8,466 nt of DNA from Veillonellaceae bacterium UBA5809 (lineage in GTDB: Bacteria > Bacillota > Negativicutes > Veillonellales > Dialisteraceae): assembly GCA_002417965.1 (NCBI GenBank), contig DIDD01000076.1, positions 1 through 8,466 of the forward strand, read 5' to 3'. Shown piece by piece: positions 1 to 6,604 of the stretch. The stretch's first letter is position 1. Every line of letters begins with the position of its first letter. The translations under genes were made by a program, and so were the position numbers. The notes under the pieces were generated by a model. That model did no database searches, was not told the DNA's origin, and saw only the letters and a list, made by a program, of their open reading frames with translations.

Positions 1-101
1 GCGTGGCCGGAATCAAGGGGGGAAGGGGCGGAGGGGCGGGATAGGCCAGGGGGGCTGCCGGACCGGAGCATACAGGGGAACCGTCAGGGGAAAACGGGGA
101 C
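1..101 (+). other. G-rich, possibly unreliable 5' edge of the msrA-like gene
   Basis: By hand count the first 100 bases hold 52 G and only 6 T, unlike the rest of the window. In the frame that continues into the downstream MsrA-like sequence (codons starting at 3), Lys 15-17 is followed at 18-35 by Gly-Gly-Arg-Gly-Gly-Gly. This aligns without gaps to the family's Val-Gly-Tyr-Ala-Gly-Gly. A TAG stop follows at 42-44. The frame and spacing of an MsrA are therefore kept while several residues are wrong. I infer either base-call or assembly errors at a contig end, or a decayed 5' region. The sequence cannot decide between these. Confidence 0.5.
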
Positions 102-533
102 GTGGAATGCGTGAAGGTCAGCTATGATCCCAAGAAAATCGATATTACGGCGCTGCTGTCCGTTTTTTTTGCAGTGATTAATCCTTATACAGACGGAATC
201 CAGGGGAAATGCCGGGGACCCCAGTACCGGTCGCGTATTTATTATTCCCAGGCGGAGGATCTGCCCCAGATTGCCTATTATGTAACTTTTGTCCAGTCCC
301 GGGGAGGGGAGCGTCCGGTCTCGGATTCATGCATGATTGTGAATGATGTGGAAAGGAAGGAAGCGCGCCGACCGCCGGTGCAGACGCGTGTGGCCCGTCT
401 GGAAAGTTTTTCAGAAGCGCCGGAGGAAGAGCAGGACTATTTGAGAAAGCATCCGGACGCCTATACGCCCATTGATATCCCCATGCTGGAAAAGCTGGGG
501 GTTCTTGAACCGCTGGATGTTCTTGAACCATAA
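102..533 (+). CDS. Peptide methionine (S)-sulfoxide reductase MsrA-like, C-terminal part (5' end missing or broken)
   Basis: MsrA enzymes reduce the S-epimer of methionine sulfoxide in proteins using a catalytic Cys in a GCFW motif, which would lie upstream of this window. The visible 143 residues fit the second half of the family. VECVKVSYDP at the start matches the segment after the catalytic Glu. FFAVINPY follows, then GPQYRS at 39-44 with the active-site Tyr at 42, and a tail (residues ~104-124) like the AE-HQDYL-KHP ending. Two motifs diverge. The usual TGH before the Glu reads NGD. The Asp normally five residues before the Tyr is Cys37 (codon 210-212). The YCHI resolving-Cys tail reads AYTPID. 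GTG 102 is only the first start codon after the in-frame stop at 42 and is unlikely to be the true start. The gene may be a divergent subfamily, a pseudogene, or a real gene with a damaged edge. It ends in a short in-frame repeat and is followed at once by a terminator. Confidence 0.7.
   Translation: MECVKVSYDPKKIDITALLSVFFAVINPYTDGIQGKCRGPQYRSRIYYSQAEDLPQIAYYVTFVQSRGGERPVSDSCMIVNDVERKEARRPPVQTRVARLESFSEAPEEEQDYLRKHPDAYTPIDIPMLEKLGVLEPLDVLEP
501..529 (+). repeat. Short in-frame direct repeat at the 3' end of msrA
   Basis: GTTCTTGAACC occurs at 501-511 and again at 519-529, an 18-base period. The encoded C-terminus therefore ends in two VLEP units separated by LD. Each copy is also a near-palindrome, with GTTC and GAAC arms. 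This looks like a small tandem duplication that extended the C-terminus just before the stop codon. Confidence 0.6.
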
Positions 534-543
534 CAGAGAGAAA

Positions 544-573
544 CTCCGATTTGAAAAAATCGGAGCTTTTTTT
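544..573 (+). terminator. Rho-independent terminator after msrA
   Basis: A perfect 9-bp stem pairs CTCCGATTT (544-552) with AAATCGGAG (557-565) around a GAAA tetraloop. It is followed by one C and seven T residues (567-573), then more AT-rich sequence. It lies 11 bases after the msrA stop and upstream of the next promoter, so it separates the two transcription units. Confidence 0.93.
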
Positions 574-601
574 ATTATTTTAGTAAAAAAAGAAACAACA
601 A

Positions 602-630
602 TTCACAAAAAAAGAATGAATTGGTACAAT
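602..630 (+). promoter_or_regulatory. Sigma-A-type promoter of the M48 peptidase gene
   Basis: TTCACA (602-607) and TACAAT (625-630) each differ by one base from the -35 and -10 consensus and are spaced by exactly 17 bases. The predicted transcript start near 637 leaves a short leader before the ribosome binding site. Confidence 0.75.
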
Positions 631-642
631 GGACTTAATTGG

Positions 643-651
643 GGAGGTGAT
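643..651 (+). promoter_or_regulatory. Strong ribosome binding site that sets the M48 start
   Basis: GGAGGTGAT is fully complementary to the 3' end of 16S rRNA, with 7 bases between GGAGG and ATG 655. It overrules the longer open frame that runs back to 472 through the msrA end and the terminator. Confidence 0.9.
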
Positions 652-654
652 TTC

Positions 655-1707
655 ATGAATCGGTTGGGGAAAAAAGCGGCGGCAGCGGCGGTACTGGCCG
701 TTTCCCTGGTGACAGTTCCGGCGGCTGCTTCGGCGGCATCCGCGGCGGAAAGTCTGATTTACGGGGCGGCGGCCATGGTCTATGTGTCCCAGTATGTATC
801 CAGGCTGGATGATCAGGGCCAGCGCCAGTTTCTGTCCCAGGCCCAGAAGGAAACGGGAGTGTATCAGTCTCAGGCGGCAGCGGACCGTCTGGACGCCGTA
901 TACAGGCGGCTGAAGTCATCCGGGGATATTAAAAGGGATTATGAGATCTATGCGGCCCCCGGAGAGGATGTCAATGCTTTTATGAGCCTGGGCGGCGTCA
1001 TGTGTGTATATAAAGGGGCTTTGGACGTCCTGGATGACGGTGAACTGGCCTATGTGATGGGCCATGAGCTGGCGCACGGGGAAAAACGCCATTCCGTCAG
1101 CGGATTGAAAAAACAGATCGGGCTGTCTACGGCAGTCAGTGTCTATACGGCAGCAAATCCCACGGCTGGAGCGGCCATTTTATCGAATGTGGCCGGTAAT
1201 TATATCAATAATGCCGTATTTACCAAGGATCAGGAAAAAGAAGCTGATCAGATCGGATTTACTTATCTGACGGATGCCGGGTATAATCCGGGAGCGGCCG
1301 CGGCGGCCATGCAGGTGTTGTATGAAAAATATGGAGATAATACGCCCTCCGGCATACAGGCCGTGGTTCAGCCGGGCAATCATCCGGCCACATCTGACCG
1401 GATTGAAAAAAATGTGAAGCGCATGTATGAATATTCAGGAAAGCAGGTCAATGTCAGGGACGGTTATATTGTGGTGAGAGGCGTGAAGACCTTTGCTCCT
1501 GCCGCGTCAGGAAAGTACAGCGCGCCGGAGAGAACCTATCTGACTGCGGGGAAACTGGTCCGTCTTTACCATGACGGGACGGCGGGAACTGCAGTTTTCG
1601 ACGGACAGGATGTCTTGTGCGGGCAGACGGCGGTATACCGGCCGGGGCCCGGTGAAAACGGAGCGGCCATAGCAGCGGCTTTAAATAAAGGAATTCAAAA
1701 GAATTAA
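655..1707 (+). CDS. Secreted M48-family zinc metallopeptidase
   Basis: This is a 350-residue extracytoplasmic protease of the M48 (HtpX/Oma1/BepA-like) type, probably for degrading misfolded envelope proteins. Residues 1-30 form a signal peptide: N-RLGKK charge, Ala/Val-rich core, and AxA sites near 25-30. The zinc site is complete. HELAH at 137-141 supplies two His and the catalytic Glu. The E-K-E-A-D segment at 194-198 supplies the third ligand (Glu194) in an ExxxD context, and a family-typical NHPATSDRI follows at 242-250. There is no clear transmembrane segment after the signal peptide, unlike HtpX. Residues ~261-350 form an extra region that I cannot assign to a known domain. The gene has its own promoter and no visible terminator, so some read-through into the carboxypeptidase gene is possible. 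The exact substrate is unknown. Confidence 0.9.
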   Translation: MNRLGKKAAAAAVLAVSLVTVPAAASAASAAESLIYGAAAMVYVSQYVSRLDDQGQRQFLSQAQKETGVYQSQAAADRLDAVYRRLKSSGDIKRDYEIYAAPGEDVNAFMSLGGVMCVYKGALDVLDDGELAYVMGHELAHGEKRHSVSGLKKQIGLSTAVSVYTAANPTAGAAILSNVAGNYINNAVFTKDQEKEADQIGFTYLTDAGYNPGAAAAAMQVLYEKYGDNTPSGIQAVVQPGNHPATSDRIEKNVKRMYEYSGKQVNVRDGYIVVRGVKTFAPAASGKYSAPERTYLTAGKLVRLYHDGTAGTAVFDGQDVLCGQTAVYRPGPGENGAAIAAALNKGIQKN

Positions 1708-1733
1708 CAAAGACGGGCATTTCTTCCTGTTTG

Positions 1734-1742
1734 TGATACAAT
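1734..1742 (+). promoter_or_regulatory. Extended -10 promoter of the carboxypeptidase-divIC unit
   Basis: TG at 1734-1735, one base, then TACAAT at 1737-1742 forms an extended -10 element. No good -35 is seen at 16-18 bases upstream, which is common for extended -10 promoters. An ATG at 1741 lies inside this element, so transcription would begin after it and it cannot be the start codon. Confidence 0.55.
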
Positions 1743-1773
1743 GGAAATGAATCCGAATGGGGAGACTGATATA

Positions 1774-2700
1774 TTGAAACGTTTTTTGCTCATATTTTTT
1801 GTTTTGGCGGCCGTGGCTGTGTCCGGAGCAGCTCTGGCTGTGTATGTGACGCCGCCTCCTCCGGCGCCGCCGGTTATGCCTCCCCCGCCGGCGACGGAAG
1901 CCTGGTCCGCGGTTGTCATGGATGCGGAAAGCGGAGATGTGCTGGCGGCCCGCGACCCTGAACGGCGGGTGAATCCGGCCAGCACCACCAAGATTCTGAC
2001 CTGTATTATTTCTCTGGAGGAAGGTCATGACAGGCTGCAGGAGAATGCAGTCATTACACCCCGGGCCATGGCGGCGGAAGGAACCACGCTGGGAGTCAGG
2101 ACGGATCTTCCTATTTCATTGTGGGAGATGCTTCAGGGTATGATGCTGATATCCGGCAATGATGCGGCGGTGGCGGCGGCTGAAACGGTCGGCGGCAGTG
2201 AAGAACGCTTTGTGGAAATGATGAATGAGAAAAGCGCAGCCATCGGAGCCGTGCATTCCCATTTTGCCAATCCTAACGGACTGACGGATCCTGGACATTA
2301 TACAACGGCAGAGGACATGGCGAAGATTGCGGCCTATGCCATGAAAAATCCGCAGTTCCGCCATATCGTGTCGGAGAAGTTTCATTCCATGACATACAGG
2401 GACGGCATGGTGCGCACCGTGAAGAACAGCAATGATTTCCTGTTCAGCGGATATGCCGGGGCGAATGGGATCAAGACAGGGACCACGGATGCGGCGGGGG
2501 ACTGCCTGGTGGCGTCCGCCGAGAGAAACGGACGGCTTATGATTGCCGTGTTTTATCATGATGACCGCCGCTGGGAAGACCCTCCCGTGTGGCTGGACTA
2601 TGGATTTTCCGTGATGGAGAAGAAACTGGCTTATGAGCAGGCCCGGGCGGCGGAACCTGCTTTTTATCGGATGGTGAACACATTGACAGGCAGAGAATAA
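1774..2700 (+). CDS. D-alanyl-D-alanine carboxypeptidase (DacF/PBP5-like, S11 family)
   Basis: This enzyme removes the terminal D-Ala from peptidoglycan stem peptides and so limits cross-linking outside the membrane. The 308-residue protein has the three serine-type penicillin-binding motifs in order: STTK at 70-73 (nucleophile Ser70), SGN at 127-129 and KTG at 234-236. Residues ~4-24 are an N-terminal hydrophobic segment that serves as signal or anchor. It is followed by a proline-rich linker (27-39) leading to the catalytic domain. The protein ends about 70 residues after KTG, so the beta-rich C-terminal domain and amphipathic membrane helix of typical DacA/DacF enzymes are missing. The N-terminal segment may be the only anchor. 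I choose TTG 1774 because a GGGGAG site (1759-1764) lies 9 bases before it and because ATG 1741 is inside the -10 promoter. The longer reading from 1741 would add 11 polar residues before the signal sequence. It is probably co-transcribed with the next gene, two bases away. Confidence 0.9.
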   Translation: MKRFLLIFFVLAAVAVSGAALAVYVTPPPPAPPVMPPPPATEAWSAVVMDAESGDVLAARDPERRVNPASTTKILTCIISLEEGHDRLQENAVITPRAMAAEGTTLGVRTDLPISLWEMLQGMMLISGNDAAVAAAETVGGSEERFVEMMNEKSAAIGAVHSHFANPNGLTDPGHYTTAEDMAKIAAYAMKNPQFRHIVSEKFHSMTYRDGMVRTVKNSNDFLFSGYAGANGIKTGTTDAAGDCLVASAERNGRLMIAVFYHDDRRWEDPPVWLDYGFSVMEKKLAYEQARAAEPAFYRMVNTLTGRE

Positions 2701-2702
2701 CC

Positions 2703-2972
2703 ATGCATCGAAAGAAAAAAATATCACCGAAAAAAATACTGTATTTTCTTTTATGTATCATATTGCTGGCTTATCTCGCCGTGAAGGGATGGGAGTGGTA
2801 TGCCCTGTCACGGCAGCTGGAGGAGGCATCCCGTATCCGTGATCAGCTGCAGCAGGAAAACCAGGAGCTGGAGAATCAGAAGGCGGCGCTGGAGGATCCT
2901 GCCGTGATTGAAAAAAAGGCGCGGGAGGACCTGGGACTGGTGAAACAGGGAGAAGTGCCTTACGTACGGTGA
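2703..2972 (+). CDS. divIC: Septum formation initiator, DivIC/FtsB family
   Basis: This is an 89-residue bitopic division protein that would join FtsL and DivIB/FtsQ in the septal complex activating septal wall synthesis. It has a basic cytoplasmic N-terminus (1-11), one membrane helix (~12-29), and an extracytoplasmic coiled coil rich in Gln, Glu and Leu (~34-65). It ends with the family motif DPAVIEKKAREDLG (65-78), followed by VKQGE. Length and order fit the family. DivIC and FtsL are similar, so the name rests mainly on the C-terminal motif and on the yabR neighbour, which matches the divIC-yabR order of Bacillus. The start codon follows the upstream stop by two bases and the ribosome binding site is poor, so translation is likely coupled to the carboxypeptidase gene. 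Confidence 0.9.
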   Translation: MHRKKKISPKKILYFLLCIILLAYLAVKGWEWYALSRQLEEASRIRDQLQQENQELENQKAALEDPAVIEKKAREDLGLVKQGEVPYVR

Positions 2973-3009
2973 AGACTTTCCGGAAGAGGCGGAATATAAC
3001 AGAAATCTA

Positions 3010-3038
3010 TTGCACTTCTTTCGGAAGTTTCGTATAAT
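3010..3038 (+). promoter_or_regulatory. Sigma-A-type promoter of yabR, with an inverted repeat in the spacer
   Basis: TTGCAC (3010-3015) and a perfect TATAAT (3033-3038) are separated by 17 bases. An inverted repeat, ACTTC (3014-3018) and GAAGT (3024-3028) with a 5-base centre, overlaps the end of the -35 and the spacer and could be an operator. The promoter is strong and seems to serve yabR and, by read-through, ppx-tilS-hpt. Confidence 0.75.
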
Positions 3039-3057
3039 GAAAGTGTATTTTTAAAAT

Positions 3058-3065
3058 AAGGAGGG
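3058..3065 (+). promoter_or_regulatory. Ribosome binding site of yabR with long spacing
   Basis: AAGGAGGG is a strong Shine-Dalgarno sequence, but GGAGG ends 14 bases before ATG 3079, longer than the usual 5-9. No alternative in-frame start codon lies closer, and the protein from 3079 matches the family N-terminus, so the start is kept. Confidence 0.7.
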
Positions 3066-3078
3066 CATCTTTTCTTAC

Positions 3079-3582
3079 ATGGGTTTGGAAATCGGCAGTA
3101 TTGTAGAAGGCGTTGTGACCGGCATTGCGAAATTCGGTGCATTTATTGAACTCCCGGATAAAAAAGTCGGTCTCGTCCACATTTCAGAAGTGGCCAATGA
3201 ATATGTGAATGATGTTAATGATTATCTGAAGGTACAGGATAGGGTTCAGGTCAAGATCATATCCATTGATGAGAAAGGGAAAATTGCACTTTCCATCAAG
3301 CAGACACAGGCACCCGCTCCCAGGGAAAAAAAGTTTGAAAGACCCCGGAATGACCGTCCTGAATCCGGCGGAGAACGTTTCAGGGAGAACCGGCGCCCTC
3401 AGAACCGCTATCAGGAAGCACGCCCGTCGGGAGATTTTCGGCCTATGCGCAGGCATGTGCCTGAGGTGTCCTTTGAGGATAAGCTCAGTCGTTTTCTGAA
3501 AGACAGCGATGAAAGGCTGTTGGATTTAAAAAGGAATGTGGAATCAAAACGCGGCGGACGCGGATCGCGACGCTCGGACTGA
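3079..3582 (+). CDS. yabR: S1-domain RNA-binding protein YabR
   Basis: This 167-residue protein has one S1 RNA-binding fold (residues ~3-75), with typical G-VTGIAKFGAFIEL and VGLVHISEVA segments and a KIALSIK final strand. Next comes a disordered, highly basic Arg/Pro/Glu-rich linker (~78-125). The conserved tail has SFEDKLSRFLKDSDERL (131-147), then ESKRGGRGSRR (155-165). That Phe-Glu-Asp...SKRGGRG tail is the mark of YabR-type proteins of Bacillota, which sit beside divIC. The family probably acts on the ribosome or on mRNA; the precise role is not settled. It has its own promoter, and a stable hairpin follows its stop codon. Confidence 0.92.
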   Translation: MGLEIGSIVEGVVTGIAKFGAFIELPDKKVGLVHISEVANEYVNDVNDYLKVQDRVQVKIISIDEKGKIALSIKQTQAPAPREKKFERPRNDRPESGGERFRENRRPQNRYQEARPSGDFRPMRRHVPEVSFEDKLSRFLKDSDERLLDLKRNVESKRGGRGSRRSD

Positions 3583-3589
3583 AACCCGG

Positions 3590-3620
3590 AAGGGGGCATC
3601 GGGGATGCCCTCTTATTCTT
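3590..3620 (+). terminator. Hairpin with weak U tract between yabR and ppx (attenuator or terminator)
   Basis: The arms 3590-3600 and 3604-3614 form an 11-bp stem (one G-U pair) around a GGG loop. GGGCATC pairs with GATGCCC at the core. The downstream strand TTATTCTTTC is only partly T-rich. No promoter is visible between it and the ppx start 22 bases on, so full termination would silence ppx-tilS-hpt. Partial termination or mRNA end stabilisation is more likely. Confidence 0.6.
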
Positions 3621-3635
3621 TCATTGGGAGGACTT

Positions 3636-4538
3636 ATGATTAGAGCAGTCATTGATATCGGTACCAATTCAGTGCGTCTTCTGATTGCGCAGCAGGAAGA
3701 AGGCGGCGAATGGAAAACGCTGAAAAAAATGCTGAAGTCGACCCGTCTGGGAGAGGGAATGACCGGAACGGCGAAAATTTCTTCCAGCTCGCAGATCCGC
3801 ACGCTTCAGGCTGTAGAGGAATTTGCGGCCATGGCGAAGATTGCAGGAGCTGATGTAATCCGAGCCTACGGCACATCGGTGATGCGTGACGCGCCCCAGG
3901 GGCAGCCGTTTGCCGACCAGATTACGGCCAAGACGGGGATTCCCGTCCGTATTCTGAAGGGGGCGGAAGAAGCTTTTTACAGTTATATAGGTGCGGCCGG
4001 CACATCGAATGTGCTCACGGCCGTCACGGATATCGGCGGCGGTTCCACGGAAATCTGCATGGGATACGGGTCTGATATCGGATTCCGCAGCAGCTATCCT
4101 TTAGGCTGCGTCCGGTCGTCCTGCCAGTTTGATGTAACGACACTGCGGGGTCTGGCGGAGCTGAAAAAGCACTGCTTCGAAGTATTCAAACATGCGGAAG
4201 AAGCGGAATCGGTGAAGCGCTGGATCTGCGTGGGCGGCACGGCTACATCCATTGCCTCCATGCTGGAGGAACTGCCGGTTTATGATCCCGCCCGGGTGCA
4301 GGATTATGTGCTGCATCAGGAAGAAGTGGGGCCCCTGCTTAAAAAACTATATAAGATGTCTTATGAGGAACGGTGCCGTGTGAAGGGTCTCGCTCCTGAG
4401 AGAGCCGACATCATTGTGGCCGGTGTGGCGATTGTGGACAGTCTGATGGAATATTTTGCGCTTCCCGAGGTGACTGTCAGTGACAGGGATCTGGTAGAAG
4501 GTCTCCTGGAGGAAGACGTCATGGCACCGAAAGAATGA
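3636..4538 (+). CDS. Ppx/GppA family phosphatase (exopolyphosphatase or pppGpp phosphohydrolase)
   Basis: This cytoplasmic enzyme is from the ASKHA phosphotransferase fold and would hydrolyse inorganic polyphosphate and/or convert pppGpp to ppGpp. The 300-residue protein shows the expected motifs: DIGTNSVRLL (7-16, phosphate 1), a KGAEEAFYSYIGA segment with the catalytic Glu (111 or 112), DIGGGSTEI (132-140, phosphate 2), GGTATSIASM (200-209), and ERADIIVAGVAI (255-266). The C-terminal HD domain of the ~500-residue E. coli enzymes is absent, so this is the short form. Substrate preference cannot be read from the sequence. I choose ATG 3636, preceded by GGGAGGA (3626-3632), rather than TTG 3624, because family proteins begin directly before the first motif. 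The spacing of about 4 bases from GGAGG is short. The stop overlaps the tilS start in ATGA. Confidence 0.9.
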   Translation: MIRAVIDIGTNSVRLLIAQQEEGGEWKTLKKMLKSTRLGEGMTGTAKISSSSQIRTLQAVEEFAAMAKIAGADVIRAYGTSVMRDAPQGQPFADQITAKTGIPVRILKGAEEAFYSYIGAAGTSNVLTAVTDIGGGSTEICMGYGSDIGFRSSYPLGCVRSSCQFDVTTLRGLAELKKHCFEVFKHAEEAESVKRWICVGGTATSIASMLEELPVYDPARVQDYVLHQEEVGPLLKKLYKMSYEERCRVKGLAPERADIIVAGVAIVDSLMEYFALPEVTVSDRDLVEGLLEEDVMAPKE

Positions 4539-5938
4539 AACAGGATCCATTTCAGGAAACCGTCCGGAGGTATGGGCGTATGCATGGGCTGTGGGCAGAG
4601 GGGGACCGGATTCTGGCCGCCGTTTCAGGGGGGCCGGATTCACTGGCCCTTTTGCTGACTCTTCATGCATTCTCCCGGGACGAGGGATTTTTTCTGGAAT
4701 GCTGCTGTGTGGATCACCGTCTCCGGACAGAATCGGCGGCGGAGGCGCAGTTTGTACAGCGGGTATGCCGCAGTCTGGGTGTGCACTGTACTGTGTGCAC
4801 GGTGGATGTGGGAGAGGAGCAGCGCCGCACAGGGGATTCGCTGGAGACGGCGGCCCGTTCCGTGCGGTACCGTGCCCTCCGTGAAACAGCCCGGACAAGA
4901 GGCATGACGCTCATAGCTACGGCCCATCATGGTGATGATCAGGCCGAAACGGTGCTTTATCATATGATCCGGGGCAGCGGACCGGAGGGACTGGAGGGGA
5001 TCTGCCCCCGGGCAGGAGATCTGATCCGTCCTTTCCTGTGTGTCAGAAAAGAAGATATCCGCCGCTTTCTCCGGCGGTTTCCTTACACGCCCTGCCATGA
5101 TCCGACCAATGACGAACAGAACTGCACGCGCAACCGGATCCGTCTCTCGCTGCTGCCGGCGATGCGGGAGTATAATCCCCGGATCACAGACAGCCTGTGC
5201 CGTCTGGCGGAGGTTCTGAGAGAAGAAAACCGGTGGATGGACGGGGAAACAGAGAAGTTCTGGAACCGCTTCGGACGGATAGAGGAAAACAGGGCCTGTT
5301 TTCCTCTGCCGGCTTTCCGGCAGTGCGGAACGGCGCTGCAGCGCCGTATTCTGCGCTGGGCCGCCGGACGGCTGTCGGGAGAAGCAGCCGTCTTCGATTA
5401 TGAGGAAACCGAGAGGTTCCGCAGGCTTCTGCTGCGGGGACGGACAGGAAGCAGAACCTCTGCGGCGGGCATCATGGCGGAGATTTCTTACGGAGAAGCC
5501 CGGTTTTATCCGGGAAGCACCCGCAGCCTCCGTGAAAAAGATAAAATTCCTTTTTCCTGTACAGTCAGAGAAGACGGAACACTCTGCCTGGGTCCCTGGG
5601 AAATGAAGACGGAACTGCTGGATGCGCCGCCCGGCGCACTGGGTCCGGATCAGTGCCTGCTCGATGCGGACCGGCTTGAGGGACCGGTGACGCTGCGGTG
5701 CCGGCGGCCGGGGGACCGGTTTTCGCCGGCCGGCATGGACGGAAGCAAAACAATAAAAAAAATAATGATTGATATGAAAATACCGAAAGAACAACGGGAT
5801 CAATGGCCGCTGGCAGCTGATGACCGCACGGTTTACTGGATCGGCGGAAGACGGCGCGGAAGAGGCGCGGAGCCTGACGGGAAAACGGTACGGTACTTAC
5901 TTCTTACGCTGAGGAGAATTACAACATGGACAGACTGA
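4535..5938 (+). CDS. tilS: tRNA(Ile)-lysidine synthetase TilS
   Basis: TilS attaches lysine to C34 of the CAU-anticodon tRNA-Ile, using ATP, so that it reads AUA instead of AUG; the enzyme is essential in most bacteria. The 467-residue protein has the PP-loop SGGPDS (31-36), VDHRLR (59-64), the ATAHHGDDQAETVL motif (128-141) and DPTNDE...TRNRIR (189-203). The C-terminal substrate-binding domain carries LRCRRPGDRFSP (387-398), SKTIKKIMIDMKIPKEQR (404-421), and a final VYWIGGRR. Length and order fit the full family. ATG 4535 overlaps the ppx stop by four bases (ATGA), with only a distant purine-rich site, so coupled translation is likely. The end overlaps hpt by 13 bases. In B. subtilis TilS and HprT have been reported to act together on ftsH transcription, which makes the downstream pairing relevant. 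Confidence 0.96.
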   Translation: MKQDPFQETVRRYGRMHGLWAEGDRILAAVSGGPDSLALLLTLHAFSRDEGFFLECCCVDHRLRTESAAEAQFVQRVCRSLGVHCTVCTVDVGEEQRRTGDSLETAARSVRYRALRETARTRGMTLIATAHHGDDQAETVLYHMIRGSGPEGLEGICPRAGDLIRPFLCVRKEDIRRFLRRFPYTPCHDPTNDEQNCTRNRIRLSLLPAMREYNPRITDSLCRLAEVLREENRWMDGETEKFWNRFGRIEENRACFPLPAFRQCGTALQRRILRWAAGRLSGEAAVFDYEETERFRRLLLRGRTGSRTSAAGIMAEISYGEARFYPGSTRSLREKDKIPFSCTVREDGTLCLGPWEMKTELLDAPPGALGPDQCLLDADRLEGPVTLRCRRPGDRFSPAGMDGSKTIKKIMIDMKIPKEQRDQWPLAADDRTVYWIGGRRRGRGAEPDGKTVRYLLLTLRRITTWTD

Positions 5939-6474
5939 TGAAAGATGTAAAGCATGTATTGATTGACAGAGACAGAATCCGGCAGAGAGTACAGGAAATC
6001 GGAGCGGATATTACCCGTGACTACGCAGGGAAGGAAACCGTTCTGGTGGGGATCCTGAAAGGGGCCATTCCTTTTCTGTGCGACCTGATGAGGACAGTGG
6101 ATCTTCCTGTGAGCCTGGACACTATGTGCGTATCCAGCTATGGGGACGGCACTGTTTCCTGCGGAAAGGTATCCATCAAGAAAGATCTGGACCGTTCCAT
6201 CGAGGGAAAACATGTCATTGTCGTGGAAGATATTATTGACACAGGCTGTACCATGGCTTCTCTGGTGCCGCTCCTGAAGAGCCGCGGCGCCGCCTCTGTG
6301 GAACTTGCCGTATGTCTGGACAAAAAGGAACGCCGCCAGATTCCTGTGAAAGTCCGGTACATCGGATTTGAAATTCCCGATGAATTTATTGTGGGCTACG
6401 GCTGCGATTATGCCGAACGGTACCGCAACCTGCCCGACATATGCACACTCAAAAACGAGATTTATGAGCATTGA
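5926..6474 (+). CDS. hpt: Hypoxanthine phosphoribosyltransferase
   Basis: This enzyme makes IMP (often also GMP) from hypoxanthine/guanine and PRPP in purine salvage, in the cytoplasm. The 182-residue protein has the family order: ILKGAIPFL (43-51, pyrophosphate-binding loop), the mobile loop VSSYGDGT (69-76), the PRPP-binding motif VVEDIIDTG (99-107), DKKERR (132-137), and the C-terminal VGYGCDYAERYRNLP (156-170). The Lys/Arg-rich segment and the Tyr-Ile-Gly-Phe near 145-148 form the base pocket. I choose ATG 5926, with GAGGAGAA at 5911-5918 placed 7 bases before it. A second ATG at 5938, in a TGATG overlap with the tilS stop, is 19 bases from that site and is less likely. No terminator follows before the ftsH promoter, so read-through into ftsH is expected. 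Confidence 0.95.
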   Translation: MDRLMKDVKHVLIDRDRIRQRVQEIGADITRDYAGKETVLVGILKGAIPFLCDLMRTVDLPVSLDTMCVSSYGDGTVSCGKVSIKKDLDRSIEGKHVIVVEDIIDTGCTMASLVPLLKSRGAASVELAVCLDKKERRQIPVKVRYIGFEIPDEFIVGYGCDYAERYRNLPDICTLKNEIYEH

Positions 6475-6480
6475 ATTTCG

Positions 6481-6509
6481 TTGATAGAGCCTGAAAAGTA
6501 TGATAAAAT
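6481..6509 (+). promoter_or_regulatory. Principal ftsH promoter (P1)
   Basis: TTGATA (6481-6486) and TAAAAT (6504-6509) are 17 bases apart, and TG at 6501-6502 makes an extended -10. It begins 7 bases after the hpt stop codon. The transcript would have a leader of about 90 bases. Confidence 0.7.
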
Positions 6510-6539
6510 AATATGTCAGTCAGGTATTGATTTTCAAAA

Positions 6540-6569
6540 TTGAGAGACAATCATGTACAGATTTATAAA
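6540..6569 (+). promoter_or_regulatory. Possible second ftsH promoter (P2)
   Basis: TTGAGA (6540-6545) and TATAAA (6564-6569) are separated by 18 bases in an AT-rich stretch. It is weaker than P1 but well placed for a shorter leader. Confidence 0.35.
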
Positions 6570-6573
6570 ATTT

Positions 6574-6588
6574 ACTGCGTTAGGCAGT
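6574..6588 (+). promoter_or_regulatory. Small leader hairpin before the ftsH ribosome binding site
   Basis: ACTGC (6574-6578) pairs with GCAGT (6584-6588) around a 5-base loop. It ends just before the AGAAGGGGGA ribosome binding site (6590-6599). It could modulate access to that site, but a 5-bp stem is short and could be chance. Confidence 0.3.
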
Positions 6589-6604
6589 CAGAAGGGGGAT
6601 TATA